64,000 nucleotides of DNA from Salinibacterium xinjiangense (GCF_014645015.1 NZ_BMLC01000001.1:434001-498000), one strand, 5' to 3'. Positions 27,459 to 36,969 are shown, counted from the first letter of the stretch. Notes: a model not told the origin generated them from the sequence alone. Numbers and translations: made by a program.

Positions 27459-28616
27459 ATGTCACGTCCCCGTCTCCCCATCGGCACTTGGGGCACGATC
27501 TCCAGTCACAAGGACCCCAGCGGCTCATGGCGATCAAGCGCCTACTTCCGCGACTTCAACGGAAGCAGCCGAAGGGTGCGCGCGAGCGGCCCTTCGGCGA
27601 GTGCTGCCGAACGGCACCTAACCGCGAAGCTCGTCGAGGGTGCACGGATCGGCAGCGGTGAGCTCAAGCCCACAACGCCGCTCGCCACTACTGCTGAGAT
27701 GTGGCTCGCCGAAGTTGAAGGAACCGTCGGCGATGGCACTCTTGACGAATACAAGCGCCTCGCTCGCAAACGGATCATCCCCGCCATCGGCGAGCTGATG
27801 CTCGGTGAGGTCACCGTCGGCGTAGTCGACCGGTTCCTGCGCGCCGAGTCGCTGCGAACGCCAGCACAGGCGCGCAACGTCAGGTCCGCTCTTCTCCACA
27901 TCATGGCCGTGGCCCTGCGCCACGACGCGATCCGGCTCAACCCCGTCCGCGAGTCCGCCCCTCTACCGAAGGTGCACAAGACGCCCGAGGCTCTCACGGA
28001 GACCGAGGTGGTGGAGCTGCGGGACATGGTCAGGCTACACCGCGCGGGACCGGGGAGGAGCGGGCCGCCCCCCGGCGTAGACCTGATGGACTTCGTCGAT
28101 CTCACCCTCGCCACCGGCACTCGAATCGGGGAAGCCCTTGGCCTCCGGTGGCAGGACATCAACCTCGATGTGGAGCCCGTCCTCGTCACGATCGCTGGAA
28201 CCCTCGTCGAGGCGACCGGCGTCCCCGTGCACTACAAAAACTCTCCGAAGACCGCGTCTGGATTTCGTACGCTGTCGCTGCCCGACCACGCCGCCGCGAT
28301 CCTCAAGCGGCGGCGTGCATCGGCGAAGAGTGAATGGGTGTTCGCGACCAAGGCCGGCGCCCCGCGCGCTCCGCAGAATATCCACCGGACCTTTCGGGAG
28401 ATCGTCAAGGATACGGAACTCCAGTGGGTCACACCGCACGTCCTCCGCAAGACGGTGGCCACCCGCATCGCCCGGCTCTTCGGCGATGAGGCGGCCGCGA
28501 AGCAGCTCGGACACTCCGGACCTGAGGTCACAAGGCGCCACTACATCCAGAAGGCGTCGATCGCACCAGACGTCAGCGAGACGCTGAGCCTGATGTTCCT
28601 GGAACCGATGAGCTAG
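27459..28616 (+). CDS. Tyrosine recombinase/integrase of the island
   Basis: 385 residues from ATG 27459, preceded by AAAGGA at eight bases; the frame is open further upstream, but that part overlaps the hsdM promoter region. It has an N-terminal arm-binding region, a SAM-like core-binding domain (about 75-160) and a catalytic domain with R222 (TGTRIGEALGL), K264 (NSPKTASGFR), H327 and R330 (PHVLRKT), H352 (LGHSG) and Tyr nucleophile Y362 (RRHYIQ). It would integrate and excise the island at the tRNA-Ala site about 260 bp downstream. No excisionase gene was recognised. All catalytic residues are present, so the island may still excise. Confidence 0.93.
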   Translation: MSRPRLPIGTWGTISSHKDPSGSWRSSAYFRDFNGSSRRVRASGPSASAAERHLTAKLVEGARIGSGELKPTTPLATTAEMWLAEVEGTVGDGTLDEYKRLARKRIIPAIGELMLGEVTVGVVDRFLRAESLRTPAQARNVRSALLHIMAVALRHDAIRLNPVRESAPLPKVHKTPEALTETEVVELRDMVRLHRAGPGRSGPPPGVDLMDFVDLTLATGTRIGEALGLRWQDINLDVEPVLVTIAGTLVEATGVPVHYKNSPKTASGFRTLSLPDHAAAILKRRRASAKSEWVFATKAGAPRAPQNIHRTFREIVKDTELQWVTPHVLRKTVATRIARLFGDEAAAKQLGHSGPEVTRRHYIQKASIAPDVSETLSLMFLEPMS

Positions 28617-28841
28617 ACCCGCCCGACACCTCAACCTGCACGGGGCGAGGCACTCATCGAGCGCTTCGCCCTGTGGGCGAGCATTGGGCCACAAACGGGC
28701 CAGATGAATCTAGGCATGGCATACCTACAACGAAATGCGTCCCCTATGTGAGCCTGCTCGACTCACACTGGCGCACGAATCGCGTTGGTTTATGACCTTT
28801 AATGGCCCAATTGCTTCAACGGGAGCCCGCTCCGGGCAAGG

Positions 28842-28877
28842 AAAAAGCCCCGGAATCGTGACGATTCCGGGGCTTTC
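28842..28877 (-). terminator. Rho-independent terminator of tRNA-Ala
   Basis: Immediately after the tRNA 3' end on the minus strand: stem AGCCCCGGAATCG / CGATTCCGGGGCT with a three-base loop, followed by TTTTTCC. This copy is supplied by the island; its chromosomal counterpart is at 14623-14655. Confidence 0.85.
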
Positions 28878-28954
28878 TGGTGGATCCAAGGGGATTCGAA
28901 CCCCTGACCCCCTGCATGCCATGCAGGTGCGCTACCGGGCTGCGCCATGGACCC
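28878..28954 (-). tRNA. tRNA-Ala (anticodon GGC)
   Basis: 77 nt including an encoded CCA. Acceptor GGGTCCA pairs with TGGATCC (one G-T pair). The D-arm is GCGC...GCGC, the anticodon arm CCTGC-ATGGCAT-GCAGG with anticodon GGC reading GCC/GCU, and the T-arm AGGGG-TTCGAAT-CCCCT. Its 3' end faces the island and serves as the integration target; the island restores the 3' end so the gene stays complete. A terminator follows directly. Confidence 0.95.
28880..28916 (-). other. Right attachment repeat (attR) within tRNA-Ala
   Basis: 37 bp identical to 14660-14696, running from the second base of the CCA end through the T-arm into the anticodon stem. Strand exchange by the integrase at 27459-28616 would occur in this segment. 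Confidence 0.9.
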
Positions 28955-29033
28955 CAGTCTTCTCGCAAGCGCGAAGACAACTTCATAAGGGTACTACATC
29001 CGGATGCCGGTGCGAACCCGGGACAATGGATCC

Positions 29034-29585
29034 ATGGCTCCAGAACCGATCACCGTCTCTGTCACTCGCCGGGTCGACCCTGAGCGGGCGAAAGAGGTCG
29101 CTGCGTGGGCGCGGGCCGGGCAGGATCTGCTCAGCGCCTCCCCTGGCTACCTCGGCTCGGGCTGGGTTCGGCCAGACCCGACAAGCCCGGAATGGCACAT
29201 GCTTTTCAGGTTCGCGGATGCCGCATCCCTCGCCCGCTGGCAGGAATCCCCTGAGCGCGCGTGGTGGGTAGCCTCCGCCCTCGGGATGGTGGAGCACGAT
29301 GCCGAGGAACATCGCACCGGGATCGAGGGATGGTTCGACACACCCTCCACTGTCGAGGTCATCAATTCCGGGGCATCCGCTCCGCCGCGCTGGAAGCAGA
29401 TGGTGTCGATCTTCGTGGCGTTTTTTCCGCTCAGTCTGCTCGCAAACTGGGCTCTGGGCCCGCTAACCCACGACTGGTCGCTCGTGTTCAGGGTGCTCAT
29501 CACCGTGGTGCTGGTGACCCCCGTCATGACCTACCTGGCGATGCCGCTCGTCACACGAGCACTGCGCCCCTGGCTTACCCGCTGA
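29034..29585 (+). CDS. Antibiotic-biosynthesis-monooxygenase-like membrane protein
   Basis: 183 residues from ATG 29034. The N-terminal 90 residues have the dimeric ferredoxin-like ABM pattern (ITVSVTRRVDPERAKEVAAW, then SPGYLGSGWVRPD and WHMLFRFADAASLARWQESP). The C-terminal part has two membrane helices (about 120-140 MVSIFVAFFPLSLLANWAL, and 150-172 FRVLITVVLVTPVMTYLAMP). ABM domains bind or oxidise small aromatic or heme-like ligands; the fusion to two membrane helices is common in actinobacterial proteins of unknown role. It starts 80 bp beyond the tRNA on the opposite strand. Confidence 0.75.
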   Translation: MAPEPITVSVTRRVDPERAKEVAAWARAGQDLLSASPGYLGSGWVRPDPTSPEWHMLFRFADAASLARWQESPERAWWVASALGMVEHDAEEHRTGIEGWFDTPSTVEVINSGASAPPRWKQMVSIFVAFFPLSLLANWALGPLTHDWSLVFRVLITVVLVTPVMTYLAMPLVTRALRPWLTR

Positions 29586-29629
29586 GGGAGCAACCAGGGC
29601 TGCAGCGGCTGCAATCAGGCAGTGGGGAA

Positions 29630-30015
29630 TCAGGCACTGGGATCAGGAAGCGGGGAAGCGGGAACGACGATCCCGCCCCAGGTATTCTGGCCGAACCGGG
29701 CAACCTCTGGTGAGGTGAACAGCTCGTAGAGCTTCTGAATGCGCGGGTCGTCCTGCAACTCGGGTCGCGTCGCGTCACAAGAATGTTGAAGTACGTACTG
29801 TCGTCGCCCTCGATCGGGATCGCCTGGTCCGAGCTGAGGCCGGCGGGCAGGGCGAACGAGATGGTCGCGAACGCGGCATCCACATCCGGAAGCGCATGCG
29901 GACGAGTCGCGTTCTCGGTCTCAACAAGCCCGAATTTCTTCGGGTTGTCGGTGATGCCGTCCGCGGAGGCCGCACCATTGGCGATCTCAGTCAGCACGTT
30001 GGCCGCACTGCGATC
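29630..30015 (-). pseudogene. MetQ/NlpA-type methionine-binding lipoprotein remnant
   Basis: The minus-strand frame carries ITDNPKKFGLVETENATRPH, DVDAAFATISFALPAGL and GDDSTYFNILVTRRD, the C-terminal part of MetQ-like substrate-binding proteins. One base is lost near 29760; the neighbouring frame then continues PRIQKLYELFTSPEV and NTWGGIVVPA to a stop at 29630. The N-terminal half, lipobox and any metN/metI genes are absent, so this is the tail of a deleted transporter locus. It lies between rsfS and the tRNA. Confidence 0.75.
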
Positions 30016-30088
30016 AACGCTCGCAGTGAGTTCGCTACTCGTGGTTGCAGTACCGCTCAGTGCTGCAAACCCGCTCAGTGTTGCGCGA

Positions 30089-30466
30089 CTACTCGGCTGC
30101 CTTGGCCGCGGGCAGTTCGATCGGGATGGCCGGGCAATCTTTCCACAGGCGTTCGAGCGAGTAGTAAAGCCTGTCTTCCTCGTGGAAGACGTGCGCGATG
30201 ATGTCGCCGAAGTCGAGGAGGATCCAGCGGCCCTCAGCCCGACCTTCGCGGCGCAGGGTCTTCGCCCCGGCCTCGAGCATCTTCTCTTCGATCTCACCAG
30301 CGATGGCCTGGACGTTGCGCTCGTTGCGCCCCGTCGCAAGAAAGAAGATATCGGTCAGCGGGAGGGGGCCGGATACGTCGAGAGCGACGAGATCTTCACC
30401 CTGCTTAGCATCGGCGGCACGAGCCGCAACGGTGAGAAGTTCGCGGGCGCGCGAAGTGGCAGTCAC
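30089..30466 (-). CDS. rsfS: Ribosomal silencing factor RsfS
   Basis: 125 residues from GTG 30466 (AGGA five bases upstream). It matches the RsfS/DUF143 fold: ARAADAKQGEDLVALDVSG, then DIFFLATGRNERNVQAIAGE, GRWILLDFGDIIAHVF and YYSLERLWKD. RsfS binds L14 on the 50S subunit and blocks joining with 30S in starvation. The short C-terminal tail (IELPAAKAAE) is variable. Downstream of nadD and a large TM-anchored protein, it keeps the conserved actinobacterial order nadD-...-rsfS. Confidence 0.93.
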   Translation of the reverse strand: MTATSRARELLTVAARAADAKQGEDLVALDVSGPLPLTDIFFLATGRNERNVQAIAGEIEEKMLEAGAKTLRREGRAEGRWILLDFGDIIAHVFHEEDRLYYSLERLWKDCPAIPIELPAAKAAE

Positions 30467-30505
30467 ATGATCCTTAGGGGGAGAGAAGTCAGCAAGGGAG
30501 AGAAA

Positions 30506-32374
30506 TCAGAAAACGTTGAAGGCAAAAGCCGCCACCAACAATCCGGCAACGACGACAGCGAGCGACGACGCAGCAATGAGCAGGCCGGTGAGGGCCCGCG
30601 TGCCTTTGGGCTTCTGGGTGTGAGTGACCCCATGGGCTGAGGCGTGGGTGCTGACGGCACGAATGGCACGCACCGGCGATGAATCAGTCGAGATGACTTC
30701 TGCATCGTTCAGGTCGTACAGCGCATCCATATTGTCGCCATCGAATCGATCGGACTGGCCGTTCGAGGACAGGTTGCGAGGCAGGTCGACCGAGCCTGTG
30801 AGCATGATCTCACCGGCACCCGTCAGCGGCCCGCGGATGTCGGCGCCATCGGGGATCGACGGCAACACGAGCGCATTGGTGGTGGAGATTCCACTGCCGA
30901 CAGTGCGGCTGATGGTGCCTTCACCGGGCGCATCTTCGTCGACTTCGTCCTGGGCTGACCAGTGCCCGGCTGGAGGCGTCCAATGCGAACCGGCCGCGGC
31001 GACAGACTCGCCAGCGTTCTTGCTCTCAGCGCGCGCGTCATCAGCAGCCTCGCGCGTCAGCGCATCGAACTTTGCCATGGCGTCAGCAAGAGCGGGGCTC
31101 TCGTCCGCTGCGGGTGCGACAGCGGGGAGTGGCGGATCGATCAGCGGTGCTGGCCTACCTTCGGCGCCCGGCGCGTCGCGGAATGGCGGCAGCAGGTCGG
31201 ACGGAGCCGCACGCGGCGCGCCTGACGGCACCTGGAACAGGGAATCGAATGGTGTGAGAGCGGGAGCCGTGAAAGGCACCTCATCCACAGCAGCAGCATC
31301 GTCAGCGGCAACCTCGTCGATGCTCCCCGCCGGGGCCGCCGGGGCCGGCGGATCGACGAGAGGCGGTGGAGTGTTGGTGCCCTCGGATGACTTGGGCTCG
31401 GCGTCGGAGGTCGTCTCGATGAGCGCCTCGCTGTCGTTCTCGTCGTTGAACGTGGTCTCGACGAACACGGCCGCCGCTGCGCCAGTAAGAGACCCGTCCG
31501 GCGCAAACTCCGGCAAACGTGGTGGATTCTGGGAGCCGCGTTGCTGGGCTTCGAGTTGCTGGGCTTCGAGTTGCTGGGCTTCGAGGGCCCTGAGTTCACG
31601 ACGGGTCATGGTGTACTCAGGAATGGCAAACTCAAGAATGGCAAGCACAGGCGCGACTGGAATGTCGACCTGCTCGACGGCCACGGCTTCGGGCATTGCG
31701 GCCACCGCGGCAGGGACGATGGTGTCTTGCAGGGCAGACTCCGGAACGAAGAACTGTGGGCGCGCTCCCGCGAGTGCGCTTGCAGCGGGAGGGCTGAACG
31801 GCGTCACGGCGAGGGCATCATCGACTGCGCTGGCCGACACTTCACTGGGCGCCGGGACTGGAACGGCAGTCAGCCATGGAGCTGCGGACGCTGCGGAAGA
31901 TCGGCGGCCCTCAGGGCTGTAGTCACGAACACGGTAGGCCGGTCGATCGGCCTGCGCGATGGCCTGCGTGGGAGGAAAGCTCTCGAGACCCGGAGTCGTC
32001 ACGACGGAATCCACCGTCCCCGGTGCATCCGCCTGCTTCGTGGCGTTCTGCTCTGTGCCGATTTGTGTCGTGGCGATCTGTGTCGTGGCGATCTGTGTCG
32101 TGGCGTTCTGCCCAATGGCGATCTGCTCTGTGACGGCGCTCGGCGGCCCGGCTGACGCAGCGGCGCGACGCCCCCTGGGTGCGGACCCCTTATCGGTCGT
32201 TTCCGCGTTTCCGCGGGTTTCATTGCGCGCTGCCGGAGGCGAGGCGTCTGGCGAGTACGCCTGTGGAGCATCCGGCTGACCGTTGGTGAACTCGGCCTGC
32301 TCGGTGCTCTCGCCGCGCTCGCTCTCGCGAGCCGCCCGCCTCGACTGGGGCTGCGATTCGTGGAAAGTCGTCAT
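30506..32374 (-). CDS. Large low-complexity protein with C-terminal membrane anchor
   Basis: 622 residues from ATG 32374, which overlaps the nadD stop (ATGA). Most of the chain is disordered, rich in Ala, Pro, Glu and Ser, beginning basic ([17 protein letters not shown]). One C-terminal hydrophobic segment ([20 protein letters not shown]) anchors it, with almost nothing beyond, so the bulk would be cytoplasmic. Two short tandem repeats (TTQIA-type and LEAQQ-type) are encoded. No enzyme domain is seen. A protein in this slot between nadD and rsfS is seen in related actinobacteria; its role is unknown. Confidence 0.75.
   Translation of the reverse strand: MTTFHESQPQSRRAARESERGESTEQAEFTNGQPDAPQAYSPDASPPAARNETRGNAETTDKGSAPRGRRAAASAGPPSAVTEQIAIGQNATTQIATTQIATTQIGTEQNATKQADAPGTVDSVVTTPGLESFPPTQAIAQADRPAYRVRDYSPEGRRSSAASAAPWLTAVPVPAPSEVSASAVDDALAVTPFSPPAASALAGARPQFFVPESALQDTIVPAAVAAMPEAVAVEQVDIPVAPVLAILEFAIPEYTMTRRELRALEAQQLEAQQLEAQQRGSQNPPRLPEFAPDGSLTGAAAAVFVETTFNDENDSEALIETTSDAEPKSSEGTNTPPPLVDPPAPAAPAGSIDEVAADDAAAVDEVPFTAPALTPFDSLFQVPSGAPRAAPSDLLPPFRDAPGAEGRPAPLIDPPLPAVAPAADESPALADAMAKFDALTREAADDARAESKNAGESVAAAGSHWTPPAGHWSAQDEVDEDAPGEGTISRTVGSGISTTNALVLPSIPDGADIRGPLTGAGEIMLTGSVDLPRNLSSNGQSDRFDGDNMDALYDLNDAEVISTDSSPVRAIRAVSTHASAHGVTHTQKPKGTRALTGLLIAASSLAVVVAGLLVAAFAFNVF
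31541..31585. repeat. Three 15-bp in-frame repeats (LEAQQ)
   Basis: Three perfect copies of TTGCTGGGCTTCGAG (31541-31555, 31556-31570, 31571-31585) encode LEAQQ three times on the minus strand. Copy-number change would alter protein length by five residues without a frameshift. Confidence 0.85.
32060..32104. repeat. Three 15-bp in-frame repeats (TTQIA)
   Basis: Three copies of GATCTGTGTCGTGGC (the first with one mismatch) at 32060-32074, 32075-32089 and 32090-32104 encode ATTQI-type units on the minus strand near the N-terminal third of the protein. Confidence 0.85.
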
Positions 32375-33006
32375 GAAACACTCCGATACAAATGGTGCTT
32401 GGCGATGTACTGAACCACACCATCGGGAACCAAATACCAGACCGGGAAGCCCCCGCTTACCCGGTCTCGGCAATCCGTGGAGGAGATAGCCAGCGCGGGC
32501 ACTTCAAGCGAGCTTACGCCCTGCTCAGGTAAACCGCTAATAGTCAGGGAGTGGCCCGGGCGGGACACGGCTACGAAGTGGGCAAGCGACCAAACCTCTT
32601 CGACGTCTTTCCACTCCATGATCTGAGCGACAGCATCGGCACCGGTGATGAAGAATAGGTCGGCTTCCGGCCTCGCCCTGCGAATATCGCGAAGTGTGTC
32701 GATCGTGTACGTCGGCCCCTGGCGATCGATATCCACCCGGCTGACGGTAAACCGAGGGTTCGCTGCCGTGGCAATCACGGTCATCAGGTAGCGGTGCTCA
32801 CCCTCAGTGACGGTCTTCTTCATCCACGGTTCGCCCGTCGGCGCGAAGATGACTTCGTCGAGGTCGAATTTCTGCTGCACTTCGCTGGCAGCGACAAGGT
32901 GGCCGTTGTGGATTGGGTCGAACGTGCCCCCCATCACGCCGATGCGAGCACGTCTGCGCAGAACCGAATCCGGGGCAGGCTCGCCTACCGGAGCTAGTTC
33001 GGCCAT
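32371..33006 (-). CDS. nadD: Nicotinate-nucleotide adenylyltransferase
   Basis: 211 residues. The nucleotidyltransferase motif [11 protein letters not shown] is at 26-36 and ISSTDCR near the C-terminus. NadD joins nicotinate mononucleotide with ATP in NAD synthesis. [11 protein letters not shown] and [16 protein letters not shown] are family-typical. An N-terminal extension of about 20 residues ([20 protein letters not shown]) precedes the fold; the ribosome-binding site is weak, so a later start is possible. It overlaps the downstream gene by four bases and follows proA and a small membrane protein on the same strand. Confidence 0.93.
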   Translation of the reverse strand: MAELAPVGEPAPDSVLRRRARIGVMGGTFDPIHNGHLVAASEVQQKFDLDEVIFAPTGEPWMKKTVTEGEHRYLMTVIATAANPRFTVSRVDIDRQGPTYTIDTLRDIRRARPEADLFFITGADAVAQIMEWKDVEEVWSLAHFVAVSRPGHSLTISGLPEQGVSSLEVPALAISSTDCRDRVSGGFPVWYLVPDGVVQYIAKHHLYRSVS

Positions 33007-33021
33007 TGAAGCTCGAGAGCC

Positions 33022-33216
33022 CTAGTGACCAGAGCCGTGGGTATCACTGGACTTCCCAGCGCCCTGCCCCTGCCGGTTGGCGACGTCGCGAAAGCTGAAC
33101 ACGACGAAGCCCAAGGCAATGAAGATGGCCGCCGCGATTCCGGCGAACGCCAGTGGTGGCATAAGCAGTGGTGCGAGTTCCTCGGTGCTGGCAGCGAGGG
33201 TGACGAGCAGCGACAT
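33022..33216 (-). CDS. Small single-helix membrane protein
   Basis: 64 residues from ATG 33216. A short leader (MSLLVTLAASTEELAPLLMP) precedes one hydrophobic helix (LAFAGIAAAIFIALGFVVF), followed by FRDVANR and a polar Gly/Ser/His tail. It lies between proA and nadD, 15 bp before the latter, and is probably co-transcribed. No family function known; similar short proteins occupy this slot in related genomes, as far as can be judged from memory. Confidence 0.7.
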   Translation of the reverse strand: MSLLVTLAASTEELAPLLMPPLAFAGIAAAIFIALGFVVFSFRDVANRQGQGAGKSSDTHGSGH

Positions 33217-33245
33217 GTTTCTCCATTCGGGGTTGCTCTTAAATA

Positions 33246-34508
33246 CTAGCCGCGAACCTGGCCGGAGCCGCGCACGACCCACTTCGTGCTGGTCAGTTCC
33301 GACAGGCCCATCGGGCCACGCGCGTGGAGTTTCTGGGTGGAGATGCCCACTTCGGCGCCGAAGCCGAACTCCCCACCGTCAGTGAACCGGGTCGAAGCAT
33401 TCACCATCACCACGGCGGAGTCGACCTCGGCGAGAAACCGCTCCGCCCGCGCAATGTCATTGGTCACGATCGACTCGGTGTGGTGGGTGGAGTACTGACG
33501 GATGTGTTCGAGGGCTTCGTCGAGATCATCCACTACCCGCACGGCGAGATCAAGGCTCATGTACTCGGTCGCCCAATCGTCATCGGTTGCAGGAATCGCA
33601 TCGCTGAATACGGCCAGGGTGCGCTGGTCTGCGTGGATGGTCACTCCGGATTCCCGTAACCGGGCCAGTACGGGCGGCAGGAGCCTCGCGGCGGCGCTCT
33701 CGTGAACCAGCAGGGTCTCGAGCGCGTTACAGACACTCGGCCGCTGCACCTTCGAATTGTGGACGATCTCGACGGCCTGCTCGAGGTCGGCCGACTCGTC
33801 GAGGTATACGTGCACCACTCCAGCACCGGTCTCGATCACCGGAACCGTCGATTCTGCCACCACCGTGTTGATGAGATCGGCGCTTCCGCGTGGAATCAGT
33901 ACGTCGACGAAACCCCGTGCCCGCATCAGCTGTTGCGCACCCTCACGGCCGAACTCGTCAATGGTCTGGACGGCACCCGCTGGCATTCCGGCCGCATCCA
34001 GCGCCGACCGGATCACCTCGACGAGCACCATGTTCGTGTTTTCGGCTGCCGATCCGCCCCTCAGGACTACGGCATTGCCGCTTTTCAGCGTGAGTGCGGC
34101 GATGTCGATGGTCACGTTCGGTCGTGCCTCGTAGATCGCCCCGACCACTCCGAACGGCACGCGCACCTGCGTGAGTTTCAATCCGTTCTCGAGCGAAGAC
34201 CCGCGCACGACATCACCGATGGGATCAGGAAGCGCGACGATCTCCAGTACCGCGGCAGACAGTGATGCGAGCCTCTCTTCGTCGAGTCGCAGGCGGTCCT
34301 GCAGCCCGGCGGCCATGCCGGACTCGCGGCCGCGTGCCAGGTCCTGTTGGTTCGCCGCAAGGATCCGGGGTGCATTGTTCACGACCGCGTCCGCGATCGA
34401 CCGCAGCGCTTGGTTTTTCTGCGCGGTCGTCGCCGTTGCCAGCACCCTTGCCGCTTCGCGCGCGGCTGCCAGCTTGTCGGTGAGGGTCAGTATGAGGGTG
34501 TCAACCAT
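33246..34508 (-). CDS. proA: Gamma-glutamyl phosphate reductase
   Basis: 420 residues with the aldehyde-dehydrogenase-like ProA pattern: PFGVVGAIYEARPNVT (118-133), LRGGSAAENTN, and the catalytic Cys C260 in VQRPSVCNALET. It reduces glutamyl-5-phosphate to the semialdehyde with NADPH, second step of proline synthesis. It lies 38 bp after proB, so both are probably one transcript. Full length, no lesions. Confidence 0.95.
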   Translation of the reverse strand: MVDTLILTLTDKLAAAREAARVLATATTAQKNQALRSIADAVVNNAPRILAANQQDLARGRESGMAAGLQDRLRLDEERLASLSAAVLEIVALPDPIGDVVRGSSLENGLKLTQVRVPFGVVGAIYEARPNVTIDIAALTLKSGNAVVLRGGSAAENTNMVLVEVIRSALDAAGMPAGAVQTIDEFGREGAQQLMRARGFVDVLIPRGSADLINTVVAESTVPVIETGAGVVHVYLDESADLEQAVEIVHNSKVQRPSVCNALETLLVHESAAARLLPPVLARLRESGVTIHADQRTLAVFSDAIPATDDDWATEYMSLDLAVRVVDDLDEALEHIRQYSTHHTESIVTNDIARAERFLAEVDSAVVMVNASTRFTDGGEFGFGAEVGISTQKLHARGPMGLSELTSTKWVVRGSGQVRG

Positions 34509-34546
34509 GGCTGCAGTTTAGCTGCGCAGCCGGCACGTGATCCTTA

Positions 34547-35341
34547 CTACTGCGGCAGAGCAGCCGCGAACCAGGTGCCGAGATCGGCGCCCTCGAGGGC
34601 TTCGGAAACACTTCCGGTGGCGGCGAGCAGCACAGGGATCCCGGATGCCGCGGCCAGCTTCGCCGCGGCGACCTTCGTCCCTGCTCCCCCGGTGCCCACT
34701 CCGGCCGAACCGATGTCACCGAAGGTGACCCGGGACAGGTCGTCGGCAAACTCCACGTGGTCGATCTTGAGCGCGCCTGGCTCGCCGGGCGGGCGGGTAT
34801 ACAGTGCATCGATATCGCTGAGAAGAACGAGCACATCGGCTTTGACCAGGATCGACACGAGGGCCGCGAGCCTGTCGTTGTCACCGAAGCGGATCTCGTG
34901 GGTCGCGACCGTGTCGTTCTCGTTGACGATGGGAAGGATGCGCAGGCCGAGAAGTCGCTCCATGGCGCGCTGTGCGTTGCTGCGGTGCGTCGCGTTCTCC
35001 ATGTCTCCGGCCGTGAGCAGGATCTGCCCGGCGACGATCGAGTATCGCGACAGGCTCTCCTGGTAGCGATAGATCAGCACGTTCTGGCCGACGGCGGCGG
35101 CAGCCTGCTGCGTCGCCAGGTCGGTGGGCCTGCCATCCAGTTTCAGGAACGGGATGCCCGTGGCAATGGCCCCGGACGACACCAGGATCACCTCACAACC
35201 GCGTGCATGCGCGGCGGCCAGCGCATCGACCAGTGGCGCGATCTGGCCCACGTTCGGCCCACTGACCGACGATGAACCCACCTTGACGACGATGCGTCGC
35301 GCCGTGGACAGGTCGGCTCGGGACCGAACGGCTCTAGTCAC
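34547..35341 (-). CDS. proB: Glutamate 5-kinase, short form without PUA domain
   Basis: 264 residues from GTG 35341, which overlaps the end of obg by eight bases; the frame is open upstream, but that is inside obg. The kinase begins [11 protein letters not shown], then [20 protein letters not shown] and [11 protein letters not shown] (substrate and ATP sites), and [12 protein letters not shown]. Enzymes of this length end before the C-terminal PUA domain of the E. coli form; the kinase is the feedback-controlled first step of proline synthesis. Loss of PUA is usual in many actinobacteria. Confidence 0.93.
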   Translation of the reverse strand: MTRAVRSRADLSTARRIVVKVGSSSVSGPNVGQIAPLVDALAAAHARGCEVILVSSGAIATGIPFLKLDGRPTDLATQQAAAAVGQNVLIYRYQESLSRYSIVAGQILLTAGDMENATHRSNAQRAMERLLGLRILPIVNENDTVATHEIRFGDNDRLAALVSILVKADVLVLLSDIDALYTRPPGEPGALKIDHVEFADDLSRVTFGDIGSAGVGTGGAGTKVAAAKLAAASGIPVLLAATGSVSEALEGADLGTWFAAALPQ

Positions 35342-36914
35342 TGAACACCGTGGAACCGTCGTCGTCGGCATCGGTGCGCTTGGCACCGCGGTCTGACTTG
35401 TCGATGGCGAATCCTTCGTCGTCGACCCAGATTCCGGCGGTGCGTTCGGCCTGGAGCTCTGCGCGAGCGGCGGTCTTGGCATCCATTCGCTCGAGGTAGG
35501 TCTGGCGACGCTTGCGGTTGGTGTCCCGCTGGTTGTCGTCAAGCCTGGAGTCTGTTCCGCGCGGGCTCGTGATCAGCTCTGCAGTCGACGACAGGGTCGG
35601 CTCCCAGTCGAACACGACGCCACCCCCGGCACCGATCATGACCGTCGAACCGGGCACAGCTCCGGCCTTGAACAAGTCGTCTTCGACCCCGAGCTTCGCG
35701 AGCCGATCTGCGAGGAAGCCCACGGCCTCCTCGTTCGTGAAGTCGGTCTGCGCCACCCAGCGTTCGGGTTTGGCACCGATGACCCGGTAGACGTTTCCGA
35801 ACGTGCCGCCCTCGACCTTGACGACGAAGTCTTTCTCGTTGACCGCGCGGGGGCGGATGACGATCCGCTGCTTCGCAGGCTCGAGCACCCTCGCGGTGCG
35901 ATCGGCCTCGACCAGGGCGGCCAGGGCGAACGAAAGCTCGCGCAGGCCGGCACGCGACACGGCCGAGACTTCGAAAACCCGGTATCCGCGACCCTCGAGC
36001 TCTGCTGTCACGAAGTCGGCGAGTTCGCGGCCCTCCGGCACATCGATCTTGTTCAGCGCGATCAGCTGCTCGCGCTCGAGCAGCGGCAGCTGGCCCTCGG
36101 GCACCGGATATGCGGCGAGCTCGGCGAGGATGATGTCGAGGTCGCTGATTGGGTCACGGCCGGGTTCGAGAGTGGCGCAGTCGAGCACGTGCAGCAGCGC
36201 CGTGCAGCGCTCGACGTGGCGCAGGAATTCGAGCCCCAGGCCCTTCCCTTCGCTGGCTCCCTCGATGAGGCCGGGAACATCCGCGATCGTGTAGCGGGTC
36301 TCGCCGGATTCGACGACTCCGAGGTTCGGGTGGAGGGTGGTGAAGGGGTAGTCGGCGATCTTCGGCTTGGCGGCGCTCATGGCGGCAACCAGGCTCGACT
36401 TGCCCGCTGACGGGTAACCGACGAGTGCGACATCCGCCACGGTCTTCAGTTCGAGGAAGACGTCGCCCTCGAAGCCGGGGGTGCCGAGAAGGGCGAATCC
36501 CGGCGCTTTGCGCTTCGTGGTGGCGAGAGCGGCATTACCGAGGCCGCCCTGCCCGCCCTGGGCGACGATGAGGCGCAGACCGGGAGCATCCATATCGAGA
36601 AGCTGGTTGCCCTCGGCATCTTTGACGACCGTGCCGACGGGAACCTGCAGGATCATCTCTTCGCCGGATGTTCCGCTCTTGTGGTCACCCTGGCCGGGCT
36701 GGCCGTGGTCTGACCGGCGGTGCGGCGCGCGGTGAAAGCCCAGTAGCGTCGTCGTGCCGGAGTCGCTCACGAGCACGATGTTGCCGCCGTCGCCGCCGTT
36801 TCCGCCGTCGGGCCCCGCCAGTGGCTTGAACTTCTCGCGCTTGACCGAAACACAGCCGTTGCCGCCATGCCCCGCGCGAAGGTGGAGTGTGACTTGGTCG
36901 ACGAATGACGCCAT
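35334..36914 (-). CDS. obg: GTPase Obg
   Basis: 526 residues from ATG 36914. The glycine-rich Obg fold comes first ([20 protein letters not shown], then [13 protein letters not shown]), followed by the G domain with P-loop [10 protein letters not shown], switch motif [13 protein letters not shown] and SAVSRAG, and the C-terminal OCT domain ([20 protein letters not shown]). A basic then acidic tail ends in [12 protein letters not shown]. Obg acts in 50S assembly and the stringent response. It follows rpmA, separated by a hairpin, and overlaps proB. Confidence 0.95.
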   Translation of the reverse strand: MASFVDQVTLHLRAGHGGNGCVSVKREKFKPLAGPDGGNGGDGGNIVLVSDSGTTTLLGFHRAPHRRSDHGQPGQGDHKSGTSGEEMILQVPVGTVVKDAEGNQLLDMDAPGLRLIVAQGGQGGLGNAALATTKRKAPGFALLGTPGFEGDVFLELKTVADVALVGYPSAGKSSLVAAMSAAKPKIADYPFTTLHPNLGVVESGETRYTIADVPGLIEGASEGKGLGLEFLRHVERCTALLHVLDCATLEPGRDPISDLDIILAELAAYPVPEGQLPLLEREQLIALNKIDVPEGRELADFVTAELEGRGYRVFEVSAVSRAGLRELSFALAALVEADRTARVLEPAKQRIVIRPRAVNEKDFVVKVEGGTFGNVYRVIGAKPERWVAQTDFTNEEAVGFLADRLAKLGVEDDLFKAGAVPGSTVMIGAGGGVVFDWEPTLSSTAELITSPRGTDSRLDDNQRDTNRKRRQTYLERMDAKTAARAELQAERTAGIWVDDEGFAIDKSDRGAKRTDADDDGSTVFSD

Positions 36915-36939
36915 GGCACTCTCCGTTCTCTTGTTAACG

Positions 36940-36969
36940 AGTGATGGCGAGCCGAAGCCCGCCATCACT
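36940..36969. promoter_or_regulatory. Hairpin between rpmA and obg
   Basis: Perfect 10-bp stem AGTGATGGCG / CGCCATCACT with a ten-base loop, 26 bases upstream of the obg start. No T-run follows on the minus strand, so an RNA processing or attenuation element separating L21/L27 from obg expression is more likely than a full terminator. Confidence 0.5.

Larger units (their letters stand above)
14660..28916. mobile_element. Integrative island in tRNA-Ala, carrying restriction and HipBA-type genes
   Basis: The 3' part of the tRNA-Ala(GGC) gene at the right end (28880-28916) is repeated exactly at 14660-14696. The island between them is about 14.3 kb, with a tyrosine recombinase gene next to the intact tRNA, the usual layout for tRNA-targeted integrative elements. 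Content: HA-domain protein, HipB/HipA-like pair, L7/L12-like domain, HsdR, two unknown plus-strand genes, Mrr, HsdS, HsdM, integrase. No conjugation, replication or phage structural gene is visible, so it would need help from another element to move between cells. Confidence 0.9.

Noticed and set aside
31541-32104. CRISPR-like repeats
   Set aside because: The repeats are 15 bp, directly adjacent without spacers, and lie in frame inside a coding gene.
36940-36969. A true rho-independent terminator before obg
   Set aside because: The stem is good but there is no T-run, and obg lies in a conserved run with rplU and rpmA that is usually co-transcribed.
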